DNA of 12,782 nt from DASVBJ01 sp036375895 (GTDB lineage: Bacteria; Actinomycetota; Actinomycetes; JACCUZ01), in the NCBI GenBank assembly GCA_036375895.1, contig DASVBJ010000150.1, positions 1 to 12,782 of the forward strand, given 5' to 3'. Each line of letters begins with the position of its first letter. The stretch's first letter is position 1. Below are positions 1 through 6,998 of this stretch, piece by piece. The notes beneath the pieces were generated by a model. The model was not told the DNA's origin and made no database searches. It saw nothing but the letters and a program-made list of their open reading frames with translations. Both the position numbers and the translations under genes were made by a program.

Positions 1-1967
1 CCGGCCCCTACGACGAGGTCCGCGACGAGGTCCAGACGCGCGAGGGCGTCGTGCCGCTCGGCATCTTCTGCCGCAAGTCGCTCACCGAGCACCTCGACGC
101 CGACAACATCTTCGACTGCACGAAGAAGGGCTTCGCGTTCTTCGAGTCGGAGTTCGACCAGGCCTACCCGTTCGAGAAGTACGACCAGGTCTTCACGCCC
201 GAGTACAACATGGGCGCGATGGAGAACGCCGGGGCCGTGACCTTCACCGAGATCTACGTCTTCCGCAGCAAGGTCTCCGAGGCCAAGATCGAGCGCCGCG
301 CGCTGACGGTCCTGCACGAGCTCGCGCACATGTGGTTCGGCAACCTCGTGACGATGAAGTGGTGGGACGACCTCTGGCTCAACGAGTCCTTCGCCGAGTG
401 GGCCTCGACGACGTGCCAGGCCGAGGCCACCGAGTGGACGAGCGCCTGGACGACCTTCAGCACCTCGGAGAAGGCGTGGGCCTACGACCAGGACCAGCTC
501 TCCTCGACCCACCCGATCGCCGCCGACATGCGCCACCTCGAGGACGTCGAGGTCAACTTCGACGGCATCACCTACGCCAAGGGCGCCTCGGTGCTCAAGC
601 AGCTCGTCGCCTGGGTCGGGCGCGACCAGTTCCTCGAGGGCATCCGGCGGTACTTCACGTCGTACGAGTGGGGCAACACCACGCTCACCGACCTGCTGGG
701 CAAGCTGGAGGAGACGTCCGGGCGCGACCTCAAGGCCTGGTCGGCGGAGTGGCTCGAGACCGCCGGCGTCAACACGGTGCGTCCCGAGTTCCAGCTCGAC
801 GACGAGGGGCGGTTCACGTCGTTCACCCTCCTGCAGGAGGCCCCCGACGCCTGGCCGACCCTTCGGTCCCACCGGCTGGCGATCGGCCTGTACGACCGCA
901 CCGACGAGGGCCTCGTACGCCGGGATCGCGTGGAGCTCGACGTCACCGGCGCCCACACCGAGGTGACCGAGCTGGTCGGCCAGGCCCAGCCCGACCTCGT
1001 CCTGCTCAACGACGACGACCTCACGTACGCCAAGATCCGGCTCGACGAGCGCTCGCTCGCCACCGTGACCGGGTCGCTCGGCGACCTCCGCGACACCCTC
1101 CCCCGCTCGCTGTGCTGGGCGGCCGCCTGGGACATGACGCGCGACGCGGAGATGTCGACCACCGACTACGTCACGCTCGTGCTGGGCGGCATCGGCCGCG
1201 AGACCGACAGCTCGGTCACCCGGACGCTGCTGCGCCAGGCGGAGACGGCGGTCATCCTCTACTCGGCGCCGGACCGTCGCGAGGCGGCCCGGCGGCGGCT
1301 CGCCGAGGGCATCGAGACGTTGATGCGCGAGGCCGAGGCGGGCAGCGACTCGCAGCTGCAGTTCGTCCGGGCGTTCGCGTCCGCGGCCTGCACCGACGAG
1401 CAGCTCGCCACCGTGCGCGGCCTGCTCGACGGGTCGGTCGAGGTCGGCGGTCTCACCATCGACACCGACCTCCGCTGGCACCTGCTGCACCAGCTGGTGG
1501 CGGCCGGCAAGGCCGAGGACGAGGAGATCGACCGCGAGCTGGACCGCGACGACACCGCGACGGGCCGCCGCCAGGCTGCTGCCGCGCTCGCCGCACGGCC
1601 GCGTCCCGAGGCGAAGCAGGAGGCCTGGTCGTCCGTCATGGACAGGGACGACCTCCCCAACGCGATCCAGACGGCGATCATCGGCGGCTTCGCGCAGGCG
1701 GGCCAGCTCGACCTGATGCGGCCGTTCGTCGAGCCTTACTTCGCCAGCCTGACGACCATCTGGGGCGAGCGCACCAACGAGACGGCGCAGAACATCGTGA
1801 TCGGGCTCTTCCCGACGCTGCTCGCCGAGCAGGCGACGCTGGACGCCGCCGACGCCTGGCTCGCCGACAACGCCGACGCCGTGCCGGCGCTGCGGCGGCT
1901 GGTGATCGAGGCGCGCGACGGCGTGGCCCGGGCGCTGCGCGCGCAGGCCAAGGACGCGGAGGGCTAG
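1..1967 (+). CDS. pepN: Aminopeptidase N (M1 zinc metallopeptidase), 5'-truncated
   Basis: This gene encodes a cytosolic zinc aminopeptidase that removes N-terminal residues from peptides. The frame is open from base 3 and runs in from outside the window. The GTG at 51 lies inside the domain and is not the true start, so about 200 N-terminal residues are missing compared with a typical actinobacterial PepN of about 850 residues. The exopeptidase motif GAMEN is at 213-227. The zinc site HELAH is at 315-329, with the third ligand Glu at 384-386, giving the exact HEXXH-X18-E spacing of family M1. The transition-state tyrosine (ITYAKGASVL context) is at 573-575. The C-terminal half, from roughly 1050 on, is helical and matches the ERAP1-C-like region of this family. 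The gene ends with TAG at 1965-1967 and faces the leftward ridA-like gene. The family call is very secure; the symbol rests on family and gene context. Confidence 0.96.
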   Translation, partial: GPYDEVRDEVQTREGVVPLGIFCRKSLTEHLDADNIFDCTKKGFAFFESEFDQAYPFEKYDQVFTPEYNMGAMENAGAVTFTEIYVFRSKVSEAKIERRALTVLHELAHMWFGNLVTMKWWDDLWLNESFAEWASTTCQAEATEWTSAWTTFSTSEKAWAYDQDQLSSTHPIAADMRHLEDVEVNFDGITYAKGASVLKQLVAWVGRDQFLEGIRRYFTSYEWGNTTLTDLLGKLEETSGRDLKAWSAEWLETAGVNTVRPEFQLDDEGRFTSFTLLQEAPDAWPTLRSHRLAIGLYDRTDEGLVRRDRVELDVTGAHTEVTELVGQAQPDLVLLNDDDLTYAKIRLDERSLATVTGSLGDLRDTLPRSLCWAAAWDMTRDAEMSTTDYVTLVLGGIGRETDSSVTRTLLRQAETAVILYSAPDRREAARRRLAEGIETLMREAEAGSDSQLQFVRAFASAACTDEQLATVRGLLDGSVEVGGLTIDTDLRWHLLHQLVAAGKAEDEEIDRELDRDDTATGRRQAAAALAARPRPEAKQEAWSSVMDRDDLPNAIQTAIIGGFAQAGQLDLMRPFVEPYFASLTTIWGERTNETAQNIVIGLFPTLLAEQATLDAADAWLADNADAVPALRRLVIEARDGVARALRAQAKDAEG

Positions 1968-1984
1968 GGCCGCCGAGCGCGGCC
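1968..1984 (+). terminator. GC hairpin directly after pepN stop
   Basis: A perfect 6-bp stem (GGCCGC at 1968-1973 with GCGGCC at 1979-1984) encloses a 5-base loop and starts on the first base after the pepN stop codon. No T-run follows, which is common for actinobacterial terminators. A second small hairpin (GCCCG / CGGGC, 1986-1990 and 1993-1997) lies just downstream. The position and the stem are seen directly; the terminator role is inferred. Confidence 0.4.
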
Positions 1985-2024
1985 AGCCCGCACGGGCGAA
2001 GGCACCTCTCGGCCCGTTTCGCGT

Positions 2025-2097
2025 ACCGACCGGCACACACCAGCGCCGTTCTGGGCCGCCGAACCGGCCCCGACGGGCTCGCCGTGTGCCGGTCGGT
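2025..2097. repeat. 73-bp concentric inverted repeat between convergent genes
   Basis: The outer arms are a perfect 14-bp inverted repeat, ACCGACCGGCACAC at 2025-2038 and its complement at 2084-2097. The 45 bases between them hold further nested pairings around nearly the same centre: AGC/GCT (2042-2044, 2077-2079), CCGT/ACGG (2046-2049, 2073-2076) and GGGCC/GGCCC (2053-2057, 2066-2070). The whole element could fold into one long imperfect hairpin on either strand. It sits between pepN and the ridA-like gene, where a bidirectional terminator or a small REP- or MITE-like element would be expected. I see no target-site duplication flanking it. Confidence 0.7.
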
Positions 2098-2113
2098 CCG
2101 CACGGCGGGAGGT

Positions 2114-2139
2114 GTGCCCGCTCAGGACCCAGCGGGCAC
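2114..2139 (-). terminator. Hairpin downstream of ridA-like gene
   Basis: A perfect 9-bp stem (GTGCCCGCT at 2114-2122 with AGCGGGCAC at 2131-2139) has an 8-base loop. It lies 34 bases past the stop codon of the leftward ridA-like gene. A second, tighter hairpin (GCGGGC / GCCCGC, 2158-2163 and 2167-2172, 3-base loop) abuts that stop codon. Both hairpins arise from the tandem repeat described separately. No T-run follows. A role in ending or stabilising the leftward transcript is inferred. Confidence 0.4.
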
Positions 2140-2196
2140 CGCGAAGCTCAGGACGCGGCGGGCACCGCCCGCTCAGGACGCGGCGGGCACCGCGAA
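2117..2196. repeat. Three tandem copies of the ridA-like gene's 3' end
   Basis: Three near-identical units of 25-26 bp lie head to tail: 2120-2145, 2146-2170 and 2171-2196. The shared core starts GCTCAGGAC and ends GCGGGCACCGC. The first 23 bases of units 2 and 3 are identical. Unit 1 differs from unit 3 at only two positions. Unit 3 is coding: read on the minus strand it gives the last codons of the RidA-like protein (FAVPAAS) and the TGA. Units 1 and 2 are therefore extra copies of the gene end placed after the stop codon. A 29-base segment recurs with a 51-bp period (2117-2145 and 2168-2196). Confidence 0.85.
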
Positions 2197-2598
2197 CCAG
2201 GCTTCTATCTCGACGCGGTACTCGGGGGCGGCCAGCGCCTGCACCACGAGCAGCGAGTGTCCCGGGAAGTCGATGGCACCGTCGGGGAACCAGCGCGCGT
2301 AGACGGCACCGAAGGCCTCCCGGAAACCGGCGAGCTGGTCAGTGCCCGCAAGGAAGGTCTGCAGCCGCACGAGGCTCGCCGGGGTGGCCCCGGCAGCGGC
2401 GAGCAGCGCCTCGATGTTGGCCAGCGCCTGCCTGGTCTGCGACGCGGCGTCGTGCCCGGCGAGGCTGCCGTCGGGCAGGTTGCCCACCTGTCCCGAGACG
2501 AACACCAGCCGGTGGTCTGCGGGCACCTCCACCAGATGGCTGTAGCGCCCCACCGGCGGCGCGACCGTGGCCGGGTTCCAGCGACGCGGGACCTCCAC
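2173..2598 (-). CDS. RidA/YjgF-family protein lacking the canonical arginine
   Basis: The 141-residue protein belongs to the RidA (YjgF/YER057c/UK114) family, small trimeric cytosolic proteins. Canonical members deaminate reactive enamine and imine intermediates formed by PLP enzymes. Typical features are RYSHLV near residue 18, LVFVSGQVG at 31-39, the helix with TRQALANIEALL at 55-66, and the C-terminal strand RVEIEAWFAV at 128-137. In Escherichia coli RidA the catalytic Arg lies in an FPARS motif; here the matching stretch reads FPGHS, putting His114 in that place, so enamine deaminase activity is doubtful and a divergent Rid subgroup is more likely. The start is GTG at 2598, 8 bp after the stop of the DUF5130 gene, suggesting coupled translation as the last gene of the leftward cluster. 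The 3' end forms one unit of a tandem repeat. Confidence 0.88.
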   Translation of the reverse strand: MEVPRRWNPATVAPPVGRYSHLVEVPADHRLVFVSGQVGNLPDGSLAGHDAASQTRQALANIEALLAAAGATPASLVRLQTFLAGTDQLAGFREAFGAVYARWFPDGAIDFPGHSLLVVQALAAPEYRVEIEAWFAVPAAS

Positions 2599-2606
2599 GG
2601 CGCCGC

Positions 2607-3008
2607 CTACGGCTGGCTGGTGTGCAGCGACCGGGGGACGTGGGCGTGCTCGGCGAGGGCCAGCACCCCGTTGGCGATCCCGCCGGAGAGGTCACCCGCC
2701 TGGAACGCCGAGGTCATCGCCATCGCGGCGAGCCCTGCCGACCGGTCGTCGAGCCGTCGGCGCACCTCACCGCCGGTCACGATCTCCAGCCGGCGCGCGC
2801 CGGGGTCGACGGCGACGAGCACCGACCGGTCGGCCTCCTCGCCGAGCGCGCCGTGCAGGAGCAGTGCCTTGGCCCGGGTGTCACCGTCGAGCGAGCCGAC
2901 GTAGACCGAGACCGGCAGCTGGGACTGCTGACGGGCGATGCGGATCGCCCGGACGATGTCGTCGTGCTGGCGCTCGGAGAACGCGTCACCAGCGGGCACT
3001 GGCCCCAC
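2607..3008 (-). CDS. DUF5130-type (TPM-like) conserved actinobacterial protein
   Basis: The 133-residue soluble protein has no signal peptide or membrane segment. I recognise it as the actinobacterial DUF5130 type, which resembles the TPM fold: an N-terminal helix (residues 10-27, AFSERQHDDIVRAIRIARQ), a strand with VSVYVGS at 33-39, a second strand RSVLVAVDPGARRLEIVTG at 61-79, and a C-terminal helical part. No biochemical role is established that I know of. The GTG start at 3008 lies inside the upstream membrane-protein gene, a 23-bp overlap; an in-frame GTG at 2999 is an alternative start. From memory, Rv2468c beside pepN in M. tuberculosis is the counterpart. The overlap with the membrane-protein gene suggests the two products work together. 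Family call is moderate, function unknown. Confidence 0.8.
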   Translation of the reverse strand: MGPVPAGDAFSERQHDDIVRAIRIARQQSQLPVSVYVGSLDGDTRAKALLLHGALGEEADRSVLVAVDPGARRLEIVTGGEVRRRLDDRSAGLAAMAMTSAFQAGDLSGGIANGVLALAEHAHVPRSLHTSQP

Positions 3009-3342
3009 CGCCTTCGTTCCTGGGAGTGGCCGAGGCGGACCTCACCGCCGCGTCGGCGTCGTCGGGGCCGTTGAACCACACCGGCGCCGCCCACCAGCCC
3101 AGCCCCGGCCGGTAGCGCGGCCCCTTGGCCATCGACGGGGCCATCACGAGCAGCGCGATGACCACGAAGAGGGCGACCGGGATGCCGACGTAGATCAGCA
3201 GAGTCTCGACGGCGCTCAGCCCCGGGCCCGACGCGTCGCCGTCGTCGTGGTGCACGGCGGCCGACACCGGGGACGCGGACAGGAGGACGAGCGCGCCGGT
3301 CGTCGCGACGGCGGCCGTGCGCAGTGCAGTGCGGACAGTCAC
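2986..3342 (-). CDS. Small exported/membrane protein, unknown function
   Basis: The 118-residue protein has a signal-peptide-like N-terminus: Arg at 4 and 8, a hydrophobic stretch at about 10-27, and a likely cleavage after PVSA. One strong transmembrane segment follows at about 45-68 (LLIYVGIPVALFVVIALLVM). The short tail carries a motif that looks conserved, RYRPGLGWWAAPVWFNGP, and then a polar end. The likely topology is a short outer loop (HHDDGD region), one membrane pass and a cytoplasmic tail. I do not recognise a characterised family. The GTG start at 3342 has no Shine-Dalgarno sequence but has a well-placed -10 element. The gene lies 13 bp after malQ and overlaps the DUF5130 gene by 23 bp, so the pair is probably co-translated. 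Confidence 0.82.
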   Translation of the reverse strand: MTVRTALRTAAVATTGALVLLSASPVSAAVHHDDGDASGPGLSAVETLLIYVGIPVALFVVIALLVMAPSMAKGPRYRPGLGWWAAPVWFNGPDDADAAVRSASATPRNEGGGASARW

Positions 3343-3349
3343 GGGGCAA

Positions 3350-3355
3350 ACCGTA
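3350..3355 (-). promoter_or_regulatory. -10 element for leaderless transcription of the membrane-protein gene
   Basis: On the minus strand TACGGT fits the actinobacterial -10 pattern TANNNT. It ends exactly 7 bases before the GTG at 3342, which would put the transcript start on the start codon. No Shine-Dalgarno sequence lies in the 13-bp gap after malQ, which supports a leaderless mRNA. No clear -35 box is visible. This would give the membrane/DUF5130/RidA genes their own promoter, apart from malQ. Confidence 0.5.
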
Positions 3356-5488
3356 CTAGGCGCCGGTGCCGCGCCGGACCGCGGCAGCCAAGGACACGGC
3401 CCGGGGAGACGACACGAGCTCCTCCAGCAGCACCGGCTGTCCCGAGCCGTCGGCGAGCGGCATCCGCCAGTTCGGGTACTCCTGGTGCGTGCCTGGCTGG
3501 TTCATCGCCCTGCGGTCGCCGACGGCATCGGTGAGGGCCACGCCCAGCAGCCGGCTCGGTGTCGACGAGAGCGCGCGGTGCAGGGCCTCCACCGTCTGCT
3601 GCTCGTCGGCACCCGGCTGCAGCAGGGCGCGTTCCACGAGCAGGTCGAGCCACGCCCGACGGTCCTCCTCATCGACTCGGCGCTCCTCGTCGACCGGTCG
3701 CGTCAGCAGCCCGAGCTCGTCGCGGATGCGCACGTGCTCCCCGGCCAGGTAGCCCGCAGTCGGCGGCAGGTCGTGGGTGGTGACTGCGGCGAGGCACAGC
3801 TCACGCCAGCGCTCAGGGGGCAGCGGCCGCCCCTCCCCGTCGCGCTCGAACCACAGGATCGAGGTGCCGAGGATGCCGCGCTCGGCGAGGTAGTCACGCA
3901 CCCACGGCTCGACCACGCCGAGGTCCTCCCCCACGACCAGCGCGCCGGCCCGCCAGGCCTCCAGCGCGAGGATGCCCACGAGCGCCTCGTGGTCGAAGCG
4001 CACGTACGTGCCCTCGGACGGCGGCGACCCGTCGGGCACCCACCAGAGCCGGAACAGCCCGATCACGTGGTCCACGCGGATGCCCCCGGCGTGCCGAAGG
4101 ATCATCCGCAGCATGTCGCGGTAGGGGACGTACGACGCCTCCGCCAGCCGGTCCGGCCGCCACGGCGGCTGCGACCAGTCCTGCCCCTGCTGGTTGAACG
4201 GGTCCGGCGGCGCGCCCACCGAGACCCCGCTCGCCATCACCCGCTGCAGGGCCCAGGTGTCGGCGCCGTCGGGGTGCACGCCGACCGCGAGGTCATGGAT
4301 GATCCCGAGCGGCATGCCGGCCTCGACGGCCCGGCGCTGAGCGGCAGCGAGCTGCTCGTCCACGACCCACTGGAGCCAGCAGTAGAAGTCCACCCGTTCG
4401 CCGAGCCGCTCACGGGCCCGCTGCACCGCGACGGACTGCGGGTCGCGCAGCTCCTCCGGCCACTCGCTCCACACGGTGCCGTGCACCTCGGCGAGGGCGC
4501 ACCACGTGGCAAAGTCGACCAGCCCGGCGCCCTCCTCCTGCAGGAAGTGCTCGTACGCCGCCTGCCGGCCCGGCGCCCGCGGCACGGCGTGCACGAGCGT
4601 CAGCGCCGACCTCTTGGCCTCCCACACGGCGTCGCGCTCGAGGCGGGTGTCGGCCGCGTTGACCGCCCGCTGCAGCAGCGCCAGGCGCTCGACCTCCGCC
4701 CGGGCCGCACTGGTCAGGTAGGCGCACTCGGGGACGTCCTCGACCCGCAGGTACAGCGGGCTGAAGAACCGCCGGGTGACCGGCAGGTAGGGCGACGGCT
4801 CGATCGGCGGGGCGGGCTCCGGTGCGTGCAACGGGTTGACCAGCACGAAGCCGGCGCCGAGGTCCTCGGCGCTCCAGCACGCCAGCTCGGCCAGGTCGTC
4901 GAGGTCGCCGTGCCCCCAGGACCGCCGCGACCGCACGGAGTACAGCTGGGTCATGAAGCCCCACAGGGCTCCTCGACCGTCCATCGACGAGGGCAGCCCG
5001 AGGTAGGCGGGCGTGACGACCAGCGTTCCGCGGGACTCCGTACGGCCGCTCAGCGCGTGCAGCTCGTGCCAGCCCAGCGGCAGGTCCGGGGGGAGCTGGA
5101 AGGTCGCCTCGCCGACGAGGTGCCCGTCGACGGTGCGCGGCTCCACGTAGCGGTCGACCTGCGTCAGCGGCCCCCGGCGTCCGCCGTCCTCGAGGTCGAC
5201 CCACACCTCGGCCGGGTCACCGTGCGGGACGTGCACGGTGACCAGCGCGCCGCTCCCGCCCCGGGCGACGACGCAGGCGGGCAGCATCCGCCGCCACGGC
5301 GCGTCCCGGTGGTCGGCCAGCGCCGACGCGGCGCTCTCCCGCGTCGACGCGTCGATGCCGAGGGCGTCGAGCACGGCCACGACCGTCCGCGGCGGGACCG
5401 TCGTGTAGCGGCCCTGCCAGTCGTAGTAGTCGGTCGCGACACCGAGCGCGTGTGCGAGCTCGGTCAGCTCGGGGGTCAGCTCGTTCAT
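3356..5488 (-). CDS. malQ: 4-alpha-glucanotransferase (amylomaltase, GH77)
   Basis: This cytosolic enzyme moves alpha-1,4-glucan segments between maltooligosaccharides and releases glucose, in maltose and glycogen metabolism. The 710-residue length suits the long MalQ type with an N-terminal beta-sandwich region (about residues 60-160) before the GH77 barrel. The three catalytic acids are visible: nucleophile Asp473 in GGIRVDHVIGLFR, acid/base Glu521 in VVGEDLGVVEPWV, and Asp573 in TTHDLPPTAGYL. Family motifs WGFMTQLYSVRSRRSWGHGD and the C-terminal NQPGTHQEYPNWRMPL are intact. I chose the ATG at 5488, which gives the usual MNELTPELTELA opening. A GTG at 5506 is in frame and overlaps the amidase stop as GTGA, so a six-residue longer product is possible. 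The gene follows the amidase and ends 13 bp before the membrane-protein gene. Confidence 0.95.
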   Translation of the reverse strand: MNELTPELTELAHALGVATDYYDWQGRYTTVPPRTVVAVLDALGIDASTRESAASALADHRDAPWRRMLPACVVARGGSGALVTVHVPHGDPAEVWVDLEDGGRRGPLTQVDRYVEPRTVDGHLVGEATFQLPPDLPLGWHELHALSGRTESRGTLVVTPAYLGLPSSMDGRGALWGFMTQLYSVRSRRSWGHGDLDDLAELACWSAEDLGAGFVLVNPLHAPEPAPPIEPSPYLPVTRRFFSPLYLRVEDVPECAYLTSAARAEVERLALLQRAVNAADTRLERDAVWEAKRSALTLVHAVPRAPGRQAAYEHFLQEEGAGLVDFATWCALAEVHGTVWSEWPEELRDPQSVAVQRARERLGERVDFYCWLQWVVDEQLAAAQRRAVEAGMPLGIIHDLAVGVHPDGADTWALQRVMASGVSVGAPPDPFNQQGQDWSQPPWRPDRLAEASYVPYRDMLRMILRHAGGIRVDHVIGLFRLWWVPDGSPPSEGTYVRFDHEALVGILALEAWRAGALVVGEDLGVVEPWVRDYLAERGILGTSILWFERDGEGRPLPPERWRELCLAAVTTHDLPPTAGYLAGEHVRIRDELGLLTRPVDEERRVDEEDRRAWLDLLVERALLQPGADEQQTVEALHRALSSTPSRLLGVALTDAVGDRRAMNQPGTHQEYPNWRMPLADGSGQPVLLEELVSSPRAVSLAAAVRRGTGA

Positions 5489-5502
5489 CGCGGCGCAGTC
5501 TC

Positions 5503-6921
5503 TCACCAGCAGGGCGGGTGCCGGTCACGCCAGGGCGCGGCGGCCTCGACCTGGACGGCCAGACCGAGCAGAGCTGCCTCGCCCGCCGGCCGGCCGGCGA
5601 GCATGACGCCTACCGGCAGGCCGTCCGGCGTCCGGTGCAGCGGCAGGGTGACGGCCGGCTGACCGGTCACGTTGTAGATCGCGGTGAAGGGCGTGAACCG
5701 CTTGTTCTCCTCGAAGTCGCGCGCCGGGTCCGCCTCGTCGAGGATCTCGCCGACGGCGGCGGGTGGCCGCGCGAGCGTGGGTGAGAGCAGCACGTCGTAC
5801 GCCGCCAGCGAGGCCACGGCCCGGCGGGCGACGGCCTGCATCTGGTTGACGGCCAGCGCGAACGCGGTGCCGCTCACCGCGCTGCCCCGCCCCCGAAGGT
5901 GCCGGGTCAGCGGCATCAGCCGGCTCTCCCCGCCCGGAGGCAGGGGCATCATGGTCGACAGCACCGACCACACGGTCTCGAAGTACGCGACCGCGTCGTG
6001 CCCGAAGGGCGGCGGCACGTCCTCGACCTCGTGGCCCAGCGACTCGAGCAGGCGGCTCGCCTCCTCGTACGCCGTGGTGCACTCGGGGTGCACGTCGACC
6101 TCGGCGATGACCGGCGTCGCGAAGCGCCCCACCCGCAGCCGGCCCGGCTCGCGGCCGGCGTGGTCCAGGAAGGTCTCCCCGGGCGGCAGCGGCTGCGCCC
6201 AGTGCGGGTCACCGGGCATCGGCACGGCCATCAGGTCGAGCAGCGCCGCCGCGTCGCGGACGGTGCGGGCGAGGACGCCCTCCACCGGGAGCCCGCTGAC
6301 GTCCCCCTTGACCGGCCCGGAGCTGACCCGGCCGCGCGAGGGCTTCAGCCCGACCAGGCCGCAGCAGCTCGCCGGGATGCGCACCGAGCCGCCACCGTCG
6401 TTCCCGTGCGCCACCGGGGCGAGCCCTGCCGCCACGGCGGCCGCGGAGCCGCCGCTCGACCCGCCGGCCCCGCGGGACAGGTCCCACGGGGTGCGGGCCG
6501 GCGGGGCGACCCGGTTCTCGGTGTAGCACGGCAGCCCGAACTCGGGGGTGTTGGTCTTGCCGACCAGGACCGTGCCCGCGTCGCGCAGCAGCGTGACGAC
6601 GTGGTCGTCGACGTCGGGCACGTAGCTCGCGAAGGCCGCGCTGCCGAAGGTCGTCCGGATCCCGGCTGTCAGGTTCAGGTCCTTGACCGGCACCGGCACG
6701 CCGTGCAGCGGCGAGCGCACGTCCCCGCGCCGCGCCTCCTCCTCGAGGGCCCGCGCCTGCCGTCTCGCCAGGTCCGCGGTCACCGTCACGAAGGCGCCGA
6801 CCTCGGCGTCCCACCTGTCGATCCGGGCGAGGTAGTGCTCGACCAGCTCGACCGGCGAGAGCTCGCCGGCGCGGATCGCCGCGCCCTGCTCCAGGGCGGT
6901 CAGGTCGTGCAGCTCGGGCAT
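5503..6921 (-). CDS. Amidase-signature family hydrolase
   Basis: The 472-residue protein has the full amidase-signature core, with the Ser-cisSer-Lys triad: Lys80 in VPVPVKDL, cis-Ser155 in GGSSGGSAAA, and nucleophile Ser179 in GGGSVRIPAS. The spacings of 75 and 24 residues equal those between the triad residues of fatty acid amide hydrolase. Such enzymes cleave carboxylic amides; the substrate cannot be told from sequence. A GatA role (tRNA-dependent amidotransferase) is unlikely because no gatB or gatC is nearby and the C-terminal half differs. There is no signal peptide, so it is probably cytosolic. The ATG at 6921 is preceded by a GGGGAG at 8-base spacing. It is the first gene of the leftward cluster, divergent from galE, and lies 14 bp before the chosen malQ start. 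Confidence 0.92.
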   Translation of the reverse strand: MPELHDLTALEQGAAIRAGELSPVELVEHYLARIDRWDAEVGAFVTVTADLARRQARALEEEARRGDVRSPLHGVPVPVKDLNLTAGIRTTFGSAAFASYVPDVDDHVVTLLRDAGTVLVGKTNTPEFGLPCYTENRVAPPARTPWDLSRGAGGSSGGSAAAVAAGLAPVAHGNDGGGSVRIPASCCGLVGLKPSRGRVSSGPVKGDVSGLPVEGVLARTVRDAAALLDLMAVPMPGDPHWAQPLPPGETFLDHAGREPGRLRVGRFATPVIAEVDVHPECTTAYEEASRLLESLGHEVEDVPPPFGHDAVAYFETVWSVLSTMMPLPPGGESRLMPLTRHLRGRGSAVSGTAFALAVNQMQAVARRAVASLAAYDVLLSPTLARPPAAVGEILDEADPARDFEENKRFTPFTAIYNVTGQPAVTLPLHRTPDGLPVGVMLAGRPAGEAALLGLAVQVEAAAPWRDRHPPCW

Positions 6922-6961
6922 CGGCCGTGCTCCCCTCGTCCCGCCCGATCATGTCGGACCG

Positions 6962-6967
6962 TAGGGT
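6962..6967 (+). promoter_or_regulatory. Putative -10 element of galE
   Basis: TAGGGT matches TANNNT and would start a transcript near 6974, leaving a leader of about 25 bases that holds the Shine-Dalgarno AAGGAG at 6987-6992. The shared 77-bp amidase/galE gap also has TACGGT on the minus strand (6963-6958), overlapping this box, so the divergent promoters may compete. No -35 box is clear. Confidence 0.35.
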
Positions 6968-6998
6968 GCGTGGCCACCGGGCAGTGAAGGAGAACGGG

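Noticed and set aside
2025..2097. Inverted repeat considered as an insertion-sequence remnant
   Set aside because: No transposase fragment and no flanking target-site duplication are visible, so it is listed only as a repeat.
332..2302. 656-codon open frame on the + strand overlapping pepN and running into the intergenic region
   Set aside because: Arg- and Pro-rich shadow of pepN; it crosses the repeats and enters the antisense of the ridA-like gene without any domain.
3317..5662. 781-codon open frame on the + strand opposite malQ
   Set aside because: It is antisense to malQ, whose catalytic residues are all intact. Its product is dominated by Arg, Pro, Gly, Val and His with no recognisable domain, as expected of a high-GC shadow frame.
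5503..6921. Amidase considered as GatA, a subunit of the tRNA amidotransferase
   Set aside because: No gatB or gatC beside it, and the C-terminal half lacks the GatA-type features I would expect; a stand-alone amidase fits better.
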